From: an uncultured Lachnospiraceae bacterium
GTDB taxonomy: Bacteria > Bacillota > Clostridia > Lachnospirales > Lachnospiraceae
DNA length: 64,000 nt
Direction: 5' to 3'
NCBI GenBank assembly: GCA_910576535.1
Contig: CAJTKK010000007.1
Location: forward strand, 62,001-126,000
Shown: positions 1-8,717 of the stretch, one piece after another
How positions within the stretch are numbered: position 1 is the stretch's first letter
How the letters are laid out: every line of letters begins with the position of its first letter
Program-made: the position numbers and the translations under genes
The notes under the pieces: generated by a model
The model's input: the letters and a program-made list of their open reading frames with translations, nothing else
Told to the model about the DNA's origin: nothing
The model's database searches: none

Positions 1-713
1 TGGAATATCATATTGAAAAAAAGGCCGATATTACAGTAGTATGTAAGGACATGCCGGCAGAAATGGATTCAGGCAGATTCGGCGTTATCAAGATGAATGA
101 AGAAAGCCGCATTGAAGAATTTGAGGAAAAACCTATTGTAGCAAAATCGAATGTGGTTTCCTGCGGAATTTACGTAATCAGAAGAAGACAGTTGATTGAG
201 ATGATCGAAAAAGGGATGGAAGAGGACCGTTTTGATTTTGTAAAGGATATCTTAATCCGCTATAAAGATATGAAGCGTATCTTCGGCTATAAAATGAAAG
301 AGTATTGGAGCAATATTGCAACAGTGCAGGACTATTACAACACTAATATGGATTTCTTGAAACCGGAAATCCGGAATTACTTTTTCCAGCAGTATCCGGA
401 TATTTACTCCAAGGTAGATGATTTGCCGCCGGCGAAATATAACGTAGGCGCACATGTAAAGAACAGTTTGATCTCCAGCGGATGTATTGTAAACGGCACT
501 GTGGAAGGATCAGTAATATTTAAAAAGACATATATTGGAAATAACTGTTATATCAAGAATTCAATCATTTTAAATGATGTATATATCGGAGATAATACAC
601 ATATTGAAAACTGCATAGTAGAAAGCAGAGACACCATCAGGGCGAACTCCTACCACAAGGGAGAAGACGGAATTAAGATTGTGATAGAACATAATGACAG
701 GTATGTCATGTAA
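1..713 (+). CDS. glgD: GlgD, glucose-1-phosphate adenylyltransferase-like subunit (3' part only)
   Basis: The reading frame is open from base 3, so the gene begins before the window and only the last 236 codons or so are seen. The visible part ends in a left-handed beta-helix: hexapeptide-like repeats such as VEGSVIFKKTYIGNNCYI and IENCIVESRDTI fill roughly the last 90 residues, the C-terminal fold of ADP-glucose pyrophosphorylases. The EYWSNIATVQDYYNTNMDFL stretch and the short tail ending HNDRYVM resemble Firmicute GlgD, the partner of GlgC in ADP-glucose synthesis for glycogen. GlgD subunits are usually regulatory rather than catalytic (family knowledge). The gene for glycogen phosphorylase lies 21 kb downstream, so glycogen turnover genes are split here. 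The GlgC partner would be expected just upstream, outside the window. Confidence 0.9.
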   Translation, partial: EYHIEKKADITVVCKDMPAEMDSGRFGVIKMNEESRIEEFEEKPIVAKSNVVSCGIYVIRRRQLIEMIEKGMEEDRFDFVKDILIRYKDMKRIFGYKMKEYWSNIATVQDYYNTNMDFLKPEIRNYFFQQYPDIYSKVDDLPPAKYNVGAHVKNSLISSGCIVNGTVEGSVIFKKTYIGNNCYIKNSIILNDVYIGDNTHIENCIVESRDTIRANSYHKGEDGIKIVIEHNDRYVM

Positions 714-748
714 CTAGACTTTTTGATGTTCCAAGGAGGATGAACGGC

Positions 749-1024
749 ATGGAGATTACGGATGTAAGAGTGAGGAAAATTGCGAAGGAAGGGAAGATGA
801 AGGCGATTGTTTCTATTACGCTTGATGATGAATTTGTAGTCCATGATATCAAGGTAATAGAAGGAGAGAAAGGGCTTTTCATCGCAATGCCGAGCAAGAA
901 AGCATCAGACGGCGAGTATAGGGATATCGCGCATCCTATAAACTCGGACACTAGAGACCGGATACAGTCTACCATACTTGAGAGTTACGAAAGAGCGTTG
1001 CTGGAACCGGAAATTGCAGTATAA
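749..1024 (+). CDS. spoVG: SpoVG, septation/sporulation RNA-binding regulator
   Basis: The 91-residue product starts MEITDVRVRKI and carries the conserved SpoVG core, including FIAMPSKK near residue 50 and the downstream AHPI segment. SpoVG proteins are about 85-100 residues, so this is full length. An ATG at 740 is in frame but abuts the AAGGAGG at 733-739; the ATG at 749 has a nine-base gap to that site and gives the family N-terminus, so it is chosen. SpoVG is a small nucleic-acid-binding protein affecting septation, sporulation and envelope genes in Firmicutes. A factor-independent terminator follows directly, so the gene is the end of a transcript, possibly shared with glgD only 35 bases upstream. 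Confidence 0.95.
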   Translation: MEITDVRVRKIAKEGKMKAIVSITLDDEFVVHDIKVIEGEKGLFIAMPSKKASDGEYRDIAHPINSDTRDRIQSTILESYERALLEPEIAV

Positions 1025-1041
1025 AAACAGATAAATATTGG

Positions 1042-1076
1042 AACAGGCGCTGTGAGCATCCGGCGCCTGTTTTTTT
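1042..1076 (+). terminator. Rho-independent terminator after spoVG
   Basis: AACAGGCGC at 1042 pairs with GCGCCTGTT around 1063-1071 and is followed by an uninterrupted T run. It lies about 20 bases after the spoVG stop codon. Confidence 0.9.
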
Positions 1077-1078
1077 AC

Positions 1079-1161
1079 CATATAGGAAAATCCTTCGTCA
1101 GAAGAAAATAAATTAACAAAGAACCGCAGGTTCTTTTTGAAGTGGCGAAGCCACTTTTTAA
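1079..1161 (+). repeat. Dispersed intergenic repeat, copy 1
   Basis: This stretch aligns over about 83 bases with 7238-7320. Shared blocks include CATATA, AAATT-ACAAAGAA, CGCAGGTT and AAGCC followed by T-rich sequence, with one single-base gap. Copy 1 contains two small hairpins: AAGAACC/GGTTCTT (1119-1135) and AAGTGGC/GCCACTT (1140-1156). Both copies sit just after a transcription terminator, in the same orientation relative to the upstream gene. Apparent short reading frames through the element are not convincing as genes. The rest of the 300-base gap up to pth holds ATTGGGC/GCCCAAT arms near 1164-1196 and the pth promoter region. Confidence 0.7.
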
Positions 1162-1326
1162 CATTGGGCTTAAGTATGAAAAGTGGTTTGCCCAATCAAT
1201 AAAAATCAGGTGTAATTCGCAAAAAAATATGGTATTATGGCAAATAAGGCATGGGGAGAGGATATGTGATACAAAATATTTTTAGAAACCGACGGTGTGG
1301 GTGATGAGCGGAAAACGGAGGAGCAT

Positions 1327-1902
1327 ATGTTTATAATTGTTGGCCTGGGAAACCCTTCCAGGGAATATGAGAGTACGAGGCATAATATCGGTTTTGATAC
1401 AATAGATGCTATTGCGGATAAATATCATATTAACGTAATGGAACTAAAGCATAAAGCGAAAATCGGGAAAGGGTATATTGGCGGAAACAAAGTAATATTG
1501 GCGAAGCCTTTGACTTTTATGAACTTAAGTGGTGAAAGTGTGCGTTCTATCATAGATTATTATAAAGCAGATCCGGCAACAGATTTGATTGTGATATCGG
1601 ATGATATCAGCCTGCCCCCAGGGCAGCTGCGGATCCGGAAAAAAGGCAGCGCAGGAGGGCATAATGGGCTTAAAAATATTATACAGCATTTGGGCGGCGG
1701 CGATTTTAAAAGGATACGCATGGGAGTAGGGGAGAAACCGGCAGAATATGATTTGGTGGACTGGGTGCTGGGGCATTTTAGCAAAGAAGACAGAAAGGCT
1801 GTGGATGGCGCAGTGCAAAAGGCAGTAAAGGCAGTGGAACTAATATTGTCGGATGGGACGGATACAGCAATGAACGAGTTTAACCGTAAGGTACAACCCT
1901 GA
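1327..1902 (+). CDS. pth: Peptidyl-tRNA hydrolase
   Basis: The 191-residue protein starts MFIIVGLGNPS and shows the Pth signature: GLGNP, the catalytic histidine in TRHNIGFD, KPLTFMNLSGE, the DDISLPPG segment and GSAGGHNGLKNI. Length matches bacterial Pth. The enzyme releases amino acids from peptidyl-tRNAs dropped by ribosomes. The frame is open upstream to 1297, but the ATG at 1327 is preceded by a GGAGGAG site and gives the exact family N-terminus. It is followed 126 bases later by mfd, a neighbourhood conserved in Firmicutes. Confidence 0.97.
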   Translation: MFIIVGLGNPSREYESTRHNIGFDTIDAIADKYHINVMELKHKAKIGKGYIGGNKVILAKPLTFMNLSGESVRSIIDYYKADPATDLIVISDDISLPPGQLRIRKKGSAGGHNGLKNIIQHLGGGDFKRIRMGVGEKPAEYDLVDWVLGHFSKEDRKAVDGAVQKAVKAVELILSDGTDTAMNEFNRKVQP

Positions 1903-2028
1903 TTTTTGTTAGGCTTTGCTTCCGGTAAAACATGCATTCCCTGCGGCATTTGCCAAATATCTGCATAGGAAAGATGCAGGGAGGATGAGCTGCAGGATGA
2001 AGCGGCAATAGAGAAATGGAGATTGACA

Positions 2029-5000
2029 ATGAGGACATTTACCGCACCTCTTTATGAGTTAGGGGAATTTGAGGAAATAAGAGGGCTTCTTAAGAAGCCA
2101 GGGGCAGCGGCTGCCTTAACAGGCTGCGTGGATTCCCAGAAATTGCATATGGTTTATGGATTAAGCGATGGTTTTAAATATAAAATCATCGTTACTTTTA
2201 ACGATATCAGGGCAAAAGATATCTATGAAGATTATAAGCTCTATGACAAAAATGTAGTGCAATATCCGGCGAAAGATCTTATCTTTTATCAGGCGGATAT
2301 CCACGGGAACCAGCTTGTAAAAGAAAGGATGAGGGCTCTGAGGCGGGTAATGGAAGGGAGGCCGTTGACTGTAGTTACTACGTTTGACAGCCTGATGGCG
2401 CCTCAAGTCCCCTTGCCCGTCCTGGAACAGCATGTAGTTTCCATTGGCCACCAGTCCTGCGTGGACGAAAGGGAACTGGCGGGGAAACTTACCGGAATGG
2501 GCTATGAAAAAAATTATCAGGTAGAGGCTCCAGGACAGTTCAGCATCCGGGGGGGAATTATTGATATTTTTGATTTGACGGAAGAAAATCCTTACCGCAT
2601 TGAATTATGGGGGGAGGAAGTGGAGTCTATCCGTAGCTTCGATATTTTAAGCCAGCGTTCCATAGAGAAGCTCCAGTCGGTCAGTATTTATCCGGCGACG
2701 GAACTTGTGCTTTCGCAGCAGGATCTGTGCAGCGGGCTGGAAAGAATAGAGAAGGAAGCGGAAAAATGCAGCGGGAAATTCCGGCAGGAGTTTAAGACGG
2801 AGGAAGCGCATCGCCTGATGGCTCAGGTGAAGGAGCTAAAAGAGCAGGCCCTGGAATTCCAGGCATTGGCAAACCTGGAAAGCTATATCCGTTATTTTTA
2901 CCCCAGGACAGTTTCGTTTATGGAGTTGTTTGACCGGGATAAGACTTGTATTTTTATTGATGAGCCGGCCAGGATAAAAGAACATGCGGACGCGGTAGAA
3001 CTGGAATTTCGGGAAAGCATGATGCACCGGCTGGAAAAAGGATATGCTTTGCCCGGACAGACGGATATTCTGTCCGGGGCGGAAGAAGTAGCGGCTAAAA
3101 TGGAGAAAAACAAAGTAGTGACATTGGCGGCTATGGACAGAAAAAGTATCCTTTTTAAATCAGACAGAAAGTTTGATATCGGTGCAAGAAGCATCGCTTC
3201 TTACAACAACAGCTTTGAAGCGTTGGTAAAAGATCTGAAACGGTATAGGAAAAACGGCTACAGAATCCTGCTTTTATCCGGATCCAGGACAAGGGCGAAG
3301 CGGCTTGCCCAGGATTTGAGGGAAGAAGAACTTTCCGCTTTTTATAGCGAAGATCCCTTCCGGGAAATACAGCCGGGGGAGATTATGACTTTTTACGGCA
3401 GGGTATTGAAAGGGTTTGAATATCCGCTGATTAAGTTTGTGGTCATATCGGAAAGCGATATTTTTGGGCTGGAAAAGAAGAAAAAAAAGAAGAGGAAAAA
3501 GTATGAGGGGCAAAAAATCCGTGACTTTGCAGAATTAAAAGTGGGTGATTATGTCGTTCATGAAAATCATGGCCTGGGCGTTTATAAAGGGATTGAAAAG
3601 GTAGAAATTGAAAAAGTCGTTAAAGACTATATTAAAATTGAGTATAGGGATGGAGGGAACCTTTATATTCTTGCCACTGGCCTGGATGTCATTCAAAAAT
3701 ATGCATCGGCGGATGGGGGAAAACCGAAACTAAATAAGCTGGGAACGCAGGAATGGAGCAGGACGAAAAATAAAGTAAAAGGGGCTGTTGCAGAGATTGC
3801 CAAGGATTTAGTAGAGCTTTATGCAATCCGGCAGCAGAAAGAAGGGTTTGTATACGGGAAGGATACGGTATGGCAGCAGGAGTTTGAAGAATTATTTCCG
3901 TTTGAGGAGACGGAAGACCAGCTTCTGGCTATTGCCGATACAAAAGCGGATATGGAGAGCGCAAAAATAATGGACCGTCTGATTTGCGGCGATGTAGGAT
4001 ATGGAAAAACAGAAATTGCCATCCGTGCCGCTTTTAAAGCGGTGCAGGAAGGGAAACAGGTGGTGTACCTTGTCCCTACTACCATTCTTGCCCAGCAGCA
4101 TTACAATACCTTTGTGCAAAGAATGAAGGATTTTCCGGTACGGGTGGATCTCCTTTCCCGGTTTAGGACAAGTGCGGAACAGAAAAAAACGGTGGAAGAT
4201 TTGAAAAAAGGCTTTGTGGATATCGTAATCGGTACCCATAGGGTGCTTTCTAAAGACGTGGTGTTTAAAGATTTAGGGCTGCTGATTATTGATGAAGAAC
4301 AGCGTTTTGGGGTTGCCCATAAAGAGAAAATCAAAAAGCTGAAGGAAAATGTGGATGTGCTGACATTGACGGCGACGCCCATACCGCGGACGCTTCATAT
4401 GAGCCTGATCGGCATCCGGGATATGAGCGTATTAGAAGAGGCGCCGGAAGACCGGCTGCCGATACAGACTTATGTGCTGGAATATAATGAAGAAATGGTG
4501 CGGGAGGCAATTATACGTGAGCTTTCCAGGGGAGGCCAGGTATATTATGTTTATAACCGGGTTCACAATATTGCGGATGTGGCGTCCAAAATAGCGGGGC
4601 TTGTGCCGGAAGCCAATGTGGCTTTTGCCCATGGGCAGATGAAAGAACATGAGCTGGAACGGATTATGTATGACTTTATAGATGGCAGCATTGATGTGCT
4701 GGTGTCCACGACCATTATTGAAACAGGGCTGGATATTTCCAATGTGAACACAATGATTATCCATGATGCGGATAATATGGGGCTTTCCCAGCTTTACCAG
4801 TTGCGGGGGAGAGTAGGGCGTTCCAGCCGTACTGCTTATGCGTTTTTGATGTACCGCCGGAATAAAATGCTGAAAGAGGTAGCGGAAAAACGTCTGGAGG
4901 CCATAAAAGAATTTACGGATTTGGGAAGCGGTTTTAAGATCGCTATGAGGGATCTGGAAATCCGGGGAGCAGGCAATCTGCTTGGGGCGAAGCAGCACGG

Positions 5001-5553
5001 GCATATGCAGGCGGTGGGGTACGATATGTACTGCAAAATGCTGAACGAAGCGGTGAAAAGTTTAAAGGGGATTCATGTGGAAGAAGATTTCAATACTTCC
5101 GTTGACCTGGATGTGGATGCGTTCATACCGCCTTCTTATATTGTAAATGAATTCCAGAAACTGGATATTTATAAGCGCATTGCCGGGATTGAGAATAACA
5201 GTGAAAGCGAGGACATGAAGGAGGAACTTTTAGACAGATTCGGGGAAATCCCCAAATCCGTGGATAACTTACTGCGTATTGCTTTGATCAGGGTAAAGGC
5301 CCATAAACTTTATATGCCGGAAGTAAAAGGGAAAAATGAAGAAATCCGTTTTCTTTTGAACCGGGATGCGAAGATCAAAGTGGAAAATATTCCGGCGCTT
5401 CTGGGGAAATATGGGAAACTTTCCTTCCAGCCGAAAGGAACCCCTCTGTTTTCTTTCCGCTATAAAAAATGCGGTATGGTAGAGAGAGACGCGGAAATGC
5501 TGCTGTCTTTTACGGAAGAATTGCTGGAGGCTATGGAAAGGGAACTGTTATAA
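2029..5553 (+). CDS. mfd: Mfd, transcription-repair coupling factor
   Basis: The 1174-residue product has the full Mfd layout. The N-terminal UvrB-like region (about residues 30-370) contains GQFSIRGGIIDIFDL. The RNA polymerase-interacting domain begins near residue 500 (VGDYVVHENHGLGVYKGIE). The RecG-like helicase has Walker A GDVGYGKTEIA, a DEEQ box in IIDEEQRFGVAHK, TATPIPRTL and the QLRGRVGRS motif. The C-terminal TRCF domain carries FQKLDIYKRIAGI. Mfd removes RNA polymerase stalled at lesions and recruits UvrA. A TTG at 2023 is also in frame; the ATG at 2029 is preferred, with a weak GGAGA site about ten bases upstream. No frameshift or lost motif is seen. Confidence 0.98.
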   Translation: MRTFTAPLYELGEFEEIRGLLKKPGAAAALTGCVDSQKLHMVYGLSDGFKYKIIVTFNDIRAKDIYEDYKLYDKNVVQYPAKDLIFYQADIHGNQLVKERMRALRRVMEGRPLTVVTTFDSLMAPQVPLPVLEQHVVSIGHQSCVDERELAGKLTGMGYEKNYQVEAPGQFSIRGGIIDIFDLTEENPYRIELWGEEVESIRSFDILSQRSIEKLQSVSIYPATELVLSQQDLCSGLERIEKEAEKCSGKFRQEFKTEEAHRLMAQVKELKEQALEFQALANLESYIRYFYPRTVSFMELFDRDKTCIFIDEPARIKEHADAVELEFRESMMHRLEKGYALPGQTDILSGAEEVAAKMEKNKVVTLAAMDRKSILFKSDRKFDIGARSIASYNNSFEALVKDLKRYRKNGYRILLLSGSRTRAKRLAQDLREEELSAFYSEDPFREIQPGEIMTFYGRVLKGFEYPLIKFVVISESDIFGLEKKKKKKRKKYEGQKIRDFAELKVGDYVVHENHGLGVYKGIEKVEIEKVVKDYIKIEYRDGGNLYILATGLDVIQKYASADGGKPKLNKLGTQEWSRTKNKVKGAVAEIAKDLVELYAIRQQKEGFVYGKDTVWQQEFEELFPFEETEDQLLAIADTKADMESAKIMDRLICGDVGYGKTEIAIRAAFKAVQEGKQVVYLVPTTILAQQHYNTFVQRMKDFPVRVDLLSRFRTSAEQKKTVEDLKKGFVDIVIGTHRVLSKDVVFKDLGLLIIDEEQRFGVAHKEKIKKLKENVDVLTLTATPIPRTLHMSLIGIRDMSVLEEAPEDRLPIQTYVLEYNEEMVREAIIRELSRGGQVYYVYNRVHNIADVASKIAGLVPEANVAFAHGQMKEHELERIMYDFIDGSIDVLVSTTIIETGLDISNVNTMIIHDADNMGLSQLYQLRGRVGRSSRTAYAFLMYRRNKMLKEVAEKRLEAIKEFTDLGSGFKIAMRDLEIRGAGNLLGAKQHGHMQAVGYDMYCKMLNEAVKSLKGIHVEEDFNTSVDLDVDAFIPPSYIVNEFQKLDIYKRIAGIENNSESEDMKEELLDRFGEIPKSVDNLLRIALIRVKAHKLYMPEVKGKNEEIRFLLNRDAKIKVENIPALLGKYGKLSFQPKGTPLFSFRYKKCGMVERDAEMLLSFTEELLEAMERELL

Positions 5554-5563
5554 GAAGGGATAT

Positions 5564-5602
5564 CAAAACCCTCTGACCAATATTCTGGCAGAGGGTTTTG
5601 GG
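5564..5602 (+). terminator. Terminator-like hairpin after mfd
   Basis: CAAAACCCTCTG (5564-5575) pairs perfectly with CAGAGGGTTTTG (5589-5600). The T stretch is within the stem's 3' arm rather than after it, so termination strength is uncertain. Confidence 0.65.
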
Positions 5603-5703
5603 CATTCCGGCATATAGAAATAAGAAAAGTGTGAACCAATCGGCTTCTTTGCGGCTCTTATAGTCAGATACGTATCGGAAGGAACGAAAAGGAGCATATA
5701 AAC

Positions 5704-6303
5704 GTGGATGAAAAAGAATTGGTACGGCAGCTGAAGGGCGGGGACAGAGACGCTTTTGACGCTTTGTACGAAAAATATAAAAATATACTTCTGCGCATGG
5801 CATATTTGGTAAGCGGTCAGATATTTGATGCGGAAGACATTGTCCAAGAAACATTTGTGAAATGTTTTCTTCATATTAGTGAGCTGAAGAAAGAGGAAGG
5901 GTTTCAATCCTGGCTTTTTCAGATATTATACCGTACTGCATACCGTCAGGCGAAAAAGCGGAAGCGGGAAATCCCTGATGAAGATATTGCCATCCGGACA
6001 GATGCAACCGACGGTGTTACCTCTTTGGACCGGATCATACAGACGGAAAATGAAAGGCTGGTCAACCAGGCGGTGCAGTCCTTGGATTTTAAACACCGCG
6101 CTGTAGTTGTATTGTATTATTACAATGAAATGGCGACGAAAGAAATTGCCCGGATACTGGGGTGTACGGAAGGTACAGTAAAGTCCCGGCTGTTTGCGGC
6201 AAGAAAAAAACTGAGAGGAAAGCTGGCAGTATATGGGGAAGGAGGAGGAAGCCGTGAAAACATTAAAAACCGGGAAGACATCTGCGGGTTATATTTCTTA
6301 TAA
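5704..6303 (+). CDS. ECF-type RNA polymerase sigma factor
   Basis: This 199-residue protein has region 2 near residues 12-80 (AFDALYEKYKN, DAEDIVQETFVKCF, FQSWLFQILYRTAYRQAKK) and region 4 near residues 120-175 (AVVVLYYYNEMATKEIARIL, then GCTEGTVKSRLFAARKKLRG). That is the standard layout of an extracytoplasmic-function sigma factor. Translation begins at GTG 5704, eight bases after an AAGGAG. The last 50 bases overlap the next gene in another frame, so the pair is translationally coupled. The tail after the region 4 helix is probably non-essential. The neighbour is a single-pass membrane protein that most likely acts as its anti-sigma factor. The inducing signal and target genes cannot be read from the sequence. 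Confidence 0.93.
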   Translation: MDEKELVRQLKGGDRDAFDALYEKYKNILLRMAYLVSGQIFDAEDIVQETFVKCFLHISELKKEEGFQSWLFQILYRTAYRQAKKRKREIPDEDIAIRTDATDGVTSLDRIIQTENERLVNQAVQSLDFKHRAVVVLYYYNEMATKEIARILGCTEGTVKSRLFAARKKLRGKLAVYGEGGGSRENIKNREDICGLYFL

Positions 6304-7141
6304 AGGGAACAGTGCGGATAACGAAGATCCGGGAAACAGCAGAAAATGGCAGCAGACAGAGAGGATGGTTAAAAATACCTTACAAGATATCGGCAAAAAA
6401 ATAGAGGCCCCCGGCAGCTTAAAACAAAGAATTGACTTTCAGGTGGAAAACAGATGGAAGGAGGAGCATAAAATGAAACATATGAGTATGAAAAAATTGG
6501 TGATCGGGGTGGCGGCAGCCTGTCTCGTTGTGGGGACGATAGCGGTTGCGGGCAGCGGCGCTGTATCTATTATAGCATCCAGCTCATCTATCCCGGATTA
6601 TACAAAGTTCGGGGATATGGAAAAGGCGGAGGCGGAAATCGGATATTCCGCGGATGCGGTGGAAAGTTTTGGAAATGGATTCCATTTTGACGGTATTCAT
6701 ATTGTGGAAGAATCTTTGCGGGATGAATCAGGGCATATATTAGGGGAAGAAAAATCCATTCAAATCAGTTATTCCAAAGGAAGAGAGGAAGTGGACGTTT
6801 ATATAAGGAAAATATTGCCTGGGGAAAATGCGGAAGTCCGGATGGGTACTGGCTTTGATAAGACATTGCAGGCAGACGGCATTACGGTGGGATATAGCTG
6901 CGATACTTACAAAGCAGTGCCGGCAGATTACGAGCTGACAGAGGAAGACAGGAAGAATATGGAAAACGGGCATTTTCAACTGGCTTATGGAACTGACCGG
7001 GTAGAAATCAGCAAGTCGCATTATGTGGGCTGGATAAAAGACGGGATCAGTTATGGGATTCAGGGATTTGATCTTTCCATAGGGGCGGATGAAATGCTTG
7101 GTATGGCGCAGGAAATAATCGAAAGCGGGAATAACGGATAA
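6254..7141 (+). CDS. Membrane-anchored anti-sigma-like protein
   Basis: A 295-residue protein begins at GTG 6254, preceded by GGAGGAGG inside the end of the sigma factor gene. The first 85 residues are hydrophilic and would be cytoplasmic. One membrane segment follows (KLVIGVAAACLVVGTIAVA), then a roughly 185-residue extracellular part. The C-terminus (HYVGWIKDGISYGIQGFDL, then an alpha-helical tail) resembles the DUF4367-type domain seen on clostridial anti-sigma partners; that assignment is from memory. The overlapping, coupled position after an ECF sigma gene and the topology are the evidence for an anti-sigma role. There is no zinc-binding HxxxCxxC motif in the N-terminal part, so it would not be a ZAS-type anti-sigma factor. 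Confidence 0.75.
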   Translation: MKTLKTGKTSAGYISYKGNSADNEDPGNSRKWQQTERMVKNTLQDIGKKIEAPGSLKQRIDFQVENRWKEEHKMKHMSMKKLVIGVAAACLVVGTIAVAGSGAVSIIASSSSIPDYTKFGDMEKAEAEIGYSADAVESFGNGFHFDGIHIVEESLRDESGHILGEEKSIQISYSKGREEVDVYIRKILPGENAEVRMGTGFDKTLQADGITVGYSCDTYKAVPADYELTEEDRKNMENGHFQLAYGTDRVEISKSHYVGWIKDGISYGIQGFDLSIGADEMLGMAQEIIESGNNG

Positions 7142-7188
7142 AGATGGAAAGCCGGAGCCAGATTGCCGGCAGATAACATGGAAACAAT

Positions 7189-7236
7189 GGCTGCCATAAG
7201 GAGGTTGTTTAACCCCCCTTATGGCAGCCGTTTTTA
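7189..7236 (+). terminator. Terminator after the sigma/anti-sigma pair
   Basis: GGCTGCCATAAG (7189-7200) pairs perfectly with CTTATGGCAGCC (7218-7229), followed by a short T run. It closes the sigma/anti-sigma transcript. Confidence 0.9.
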
Positions 7237-7237
7237 T

Positions 7238-7320
7238 CATATAAAAAACTCTGCGCAGGAAGGGCGTAAATTGACAAAGAAACGCAGGTTTTTCATGAAG
7301 GGACAAAGCCGTTTTTTACT
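7238..7320 (+). repeat. Dispersed intergenic repeat, copy 2
   Basis: This is the second copy of the element at 1079-1161, again directly after a terminator. Substitutions have weakened the two hairpins present in copy 1, so it looks like an older or degenerate copy. A 68-codon open frame (7163-7369) runs through the terminator and the repeat and is judged not to be a gene. Confidence 0.7.
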
Positions 7321-7387
7321 ATGTAAAGATTCGGGAGTCAAAAGCTTCGTCCAGCGGGCAGCCGCATAAAACAACCGGCCCCTCCCC

Positions 7388-7417
7388 TTGTATTATGCGC
7401 AATGTATGTGCTATACT
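7388..7417 (+). promoter_or_regulatory. Probable sigma-A promoter of the xpaC-telA pair
   Basis: TTGTAT at 7388-7393 and TATACT at 7412-7417 are separated by 18 bases, with an extended -10 TG one base upstream of the -10 box. It lies 46 bases before the start codon at 7463. Confidence 0.65.
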
Positions 7418-7462
7418 ACAATCGTACCTAATGCACAGTTTTATGAAAGGCATGGTTAAAAA

Positions 7463-8701
7463 ATGGGCGATATAGACTTTTCTAATATAGGCCGGGAGAT
7501 TGGGGATAAAATAGAGCAGTTTATTAATTCAAAAGAAATGAAAGAACTGCAGGACAATATCCGTAATACGGTGGAGGACAGGATGGAAGATGTCCGCAGG
7601 TCGGCGCAGGATGCCGCTGGTTATGTAAATAAAAATATGGAAATCCAGAGGGAAAATTTTGCACAGAAAGTGAATTCCAAAGGCTGGCATACGGCAGCGC
7701 AGGGCGGAACCGATAGGCGGCAGTATGCTGTGAGCGAAAGACGGCAGCTCCCGGTGGTGAAAAACCCAAGCGGAAGAACGCTTGGCATATTGATGACGGT
7801 ATTTGGGACATGCGGGGCAGTGGCGGGCTGGATACTGGCTTTTCTGGGATATATCGCAGCTATAGTGGGCGGCGCTTTTTTGGAAGGGGTAATCGTGTCC
7901 AGCGTATTAACCATCCCCGCAGTCTTGTGTACTGCTGTGGCAGTTGCGGGAGGGTTTTTGAGGCGCAGGGCGAGACGTTTTAAAAATTATATAAGAACTA
8001 TGGGCCAGAGGGACTTTTATTCCATTGAAGGGCTGGGCAAAGCGGTAAAAAAGAATGAAAAATTTGTGATAAAAGATTTAAGGAAAATGATTGACAAAGG
8101 CTGGTTTAAGGAAGGACACCTGGATGAACAGGAAACTTGCTTTATGCTGACCGACGAATCTTACGAGCTGTATTTAAATGCCCAGAAGGAGCTGGAACGC
8201 AAAAAGGAAGAGGCGGAAAGGCTGGAGATGGAGAGGGAAATGCTGGAGAAAGACCCGGCAAAAAAGCAGCTTAAGATGACGGTCGAAGAGGGAAACGAGT
8301 ATATCCGGCGGATAAGGGAAATAAATGAGGATATCCCAGGGGAAGAGATTTCCAATAAACTTTACCGGCTAGAGAGGGTATGCAAGGAAATCTTTGAACA
8401 TGTGGGGGATAACCCGGAGAAGCTGCCCGATATCAGGAAATTTATGAACTACTACCTTCCGACTACACTGAAGCTGGTGCAGACATACCATGAATTCAGT
8501 GAACAGCCAGTGCAGGGGGAAAATATAAGGAAGTCGAAGAAAGAAATTGAAGAAATGCTGGACAGCATTAACCAGGCGTTTGAAAAGATGTTTGACAAGC
8601 TGTTTGAAGATGATGCGCTGGATATTTCTACGGATATTTCTGTTTTATCTACAATGCTGGCACAGGAAGGGCTTTTGGAAGACGGATTAAAAATGAATTG
8701 A
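7463..8701 (+). CDS. XpaC-like membrane protein
   Basis: The 412-residue protein has a charged N-terminal region of about 105 residues and a hydrophobic block at about residues 105-168 (ILMTVFGTCGAVAGWILAFL followed by further membrane-type sequence). The long C-terminal part is mostly helical and charged, with coiled-coil character around residues 235-275. It matches my memory of the XpaC / '5-bromo-4-chloroindolyl phosphate hydrolysis' family, whose biochemical role is not established. The main support is context: the next gene, 16 bases downstream, is a TelA/YaaN-type protein, and xpaC-yaaN is a conserved pair in Firmicutes. It starts at ATG 7463 after a weak AAAGGCA site. Confidence 0.75.
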   Translation: MGDIDFSNIGREIGDKIEQFINSKEMKELQDNIRNTVEDRMEDVRRSAQDAAGYVNKNMEIQRENFAQKVNSKGWHTAAQGGTDRRQYAVSERRQLPVVKNPSGRTLGILMTVFGTCGAVAGWILAFLGYIAAIVGGAFLEGVIVSSVLTIPAVLCTAVAVAGGFLRRRARRFKNYIRTMGQRDFYSIEGLGKAVKKNEKFVIKDLRKMIDKGWFKEGHLDEQETCFMLTDESYELYLNAQKELERKKEEAERLEMEREMLEKDPAKKQLKMTVEEGNEYIRRIREINEDIPGEEISNKLYRLERVCKEIFEHVGDNPEKLPDIRKFMNYYLPTTLKLVQTYHEFSEQPVQGENIRKSKKEIEEMLDSINQAFEKMFDKLFEDDALDISTDISVLSTMLAQEGLLEDGLKMN

Positions 8702-8717
8702 GAGGGAGAGATGACAG

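Noticed and set aside
7163..7369. 68-codon open frame after the anti-sigma gene
   Set aside because: It runs through a perfect terminator and a dispersed repeat, has no ribosome site and shows no domain.
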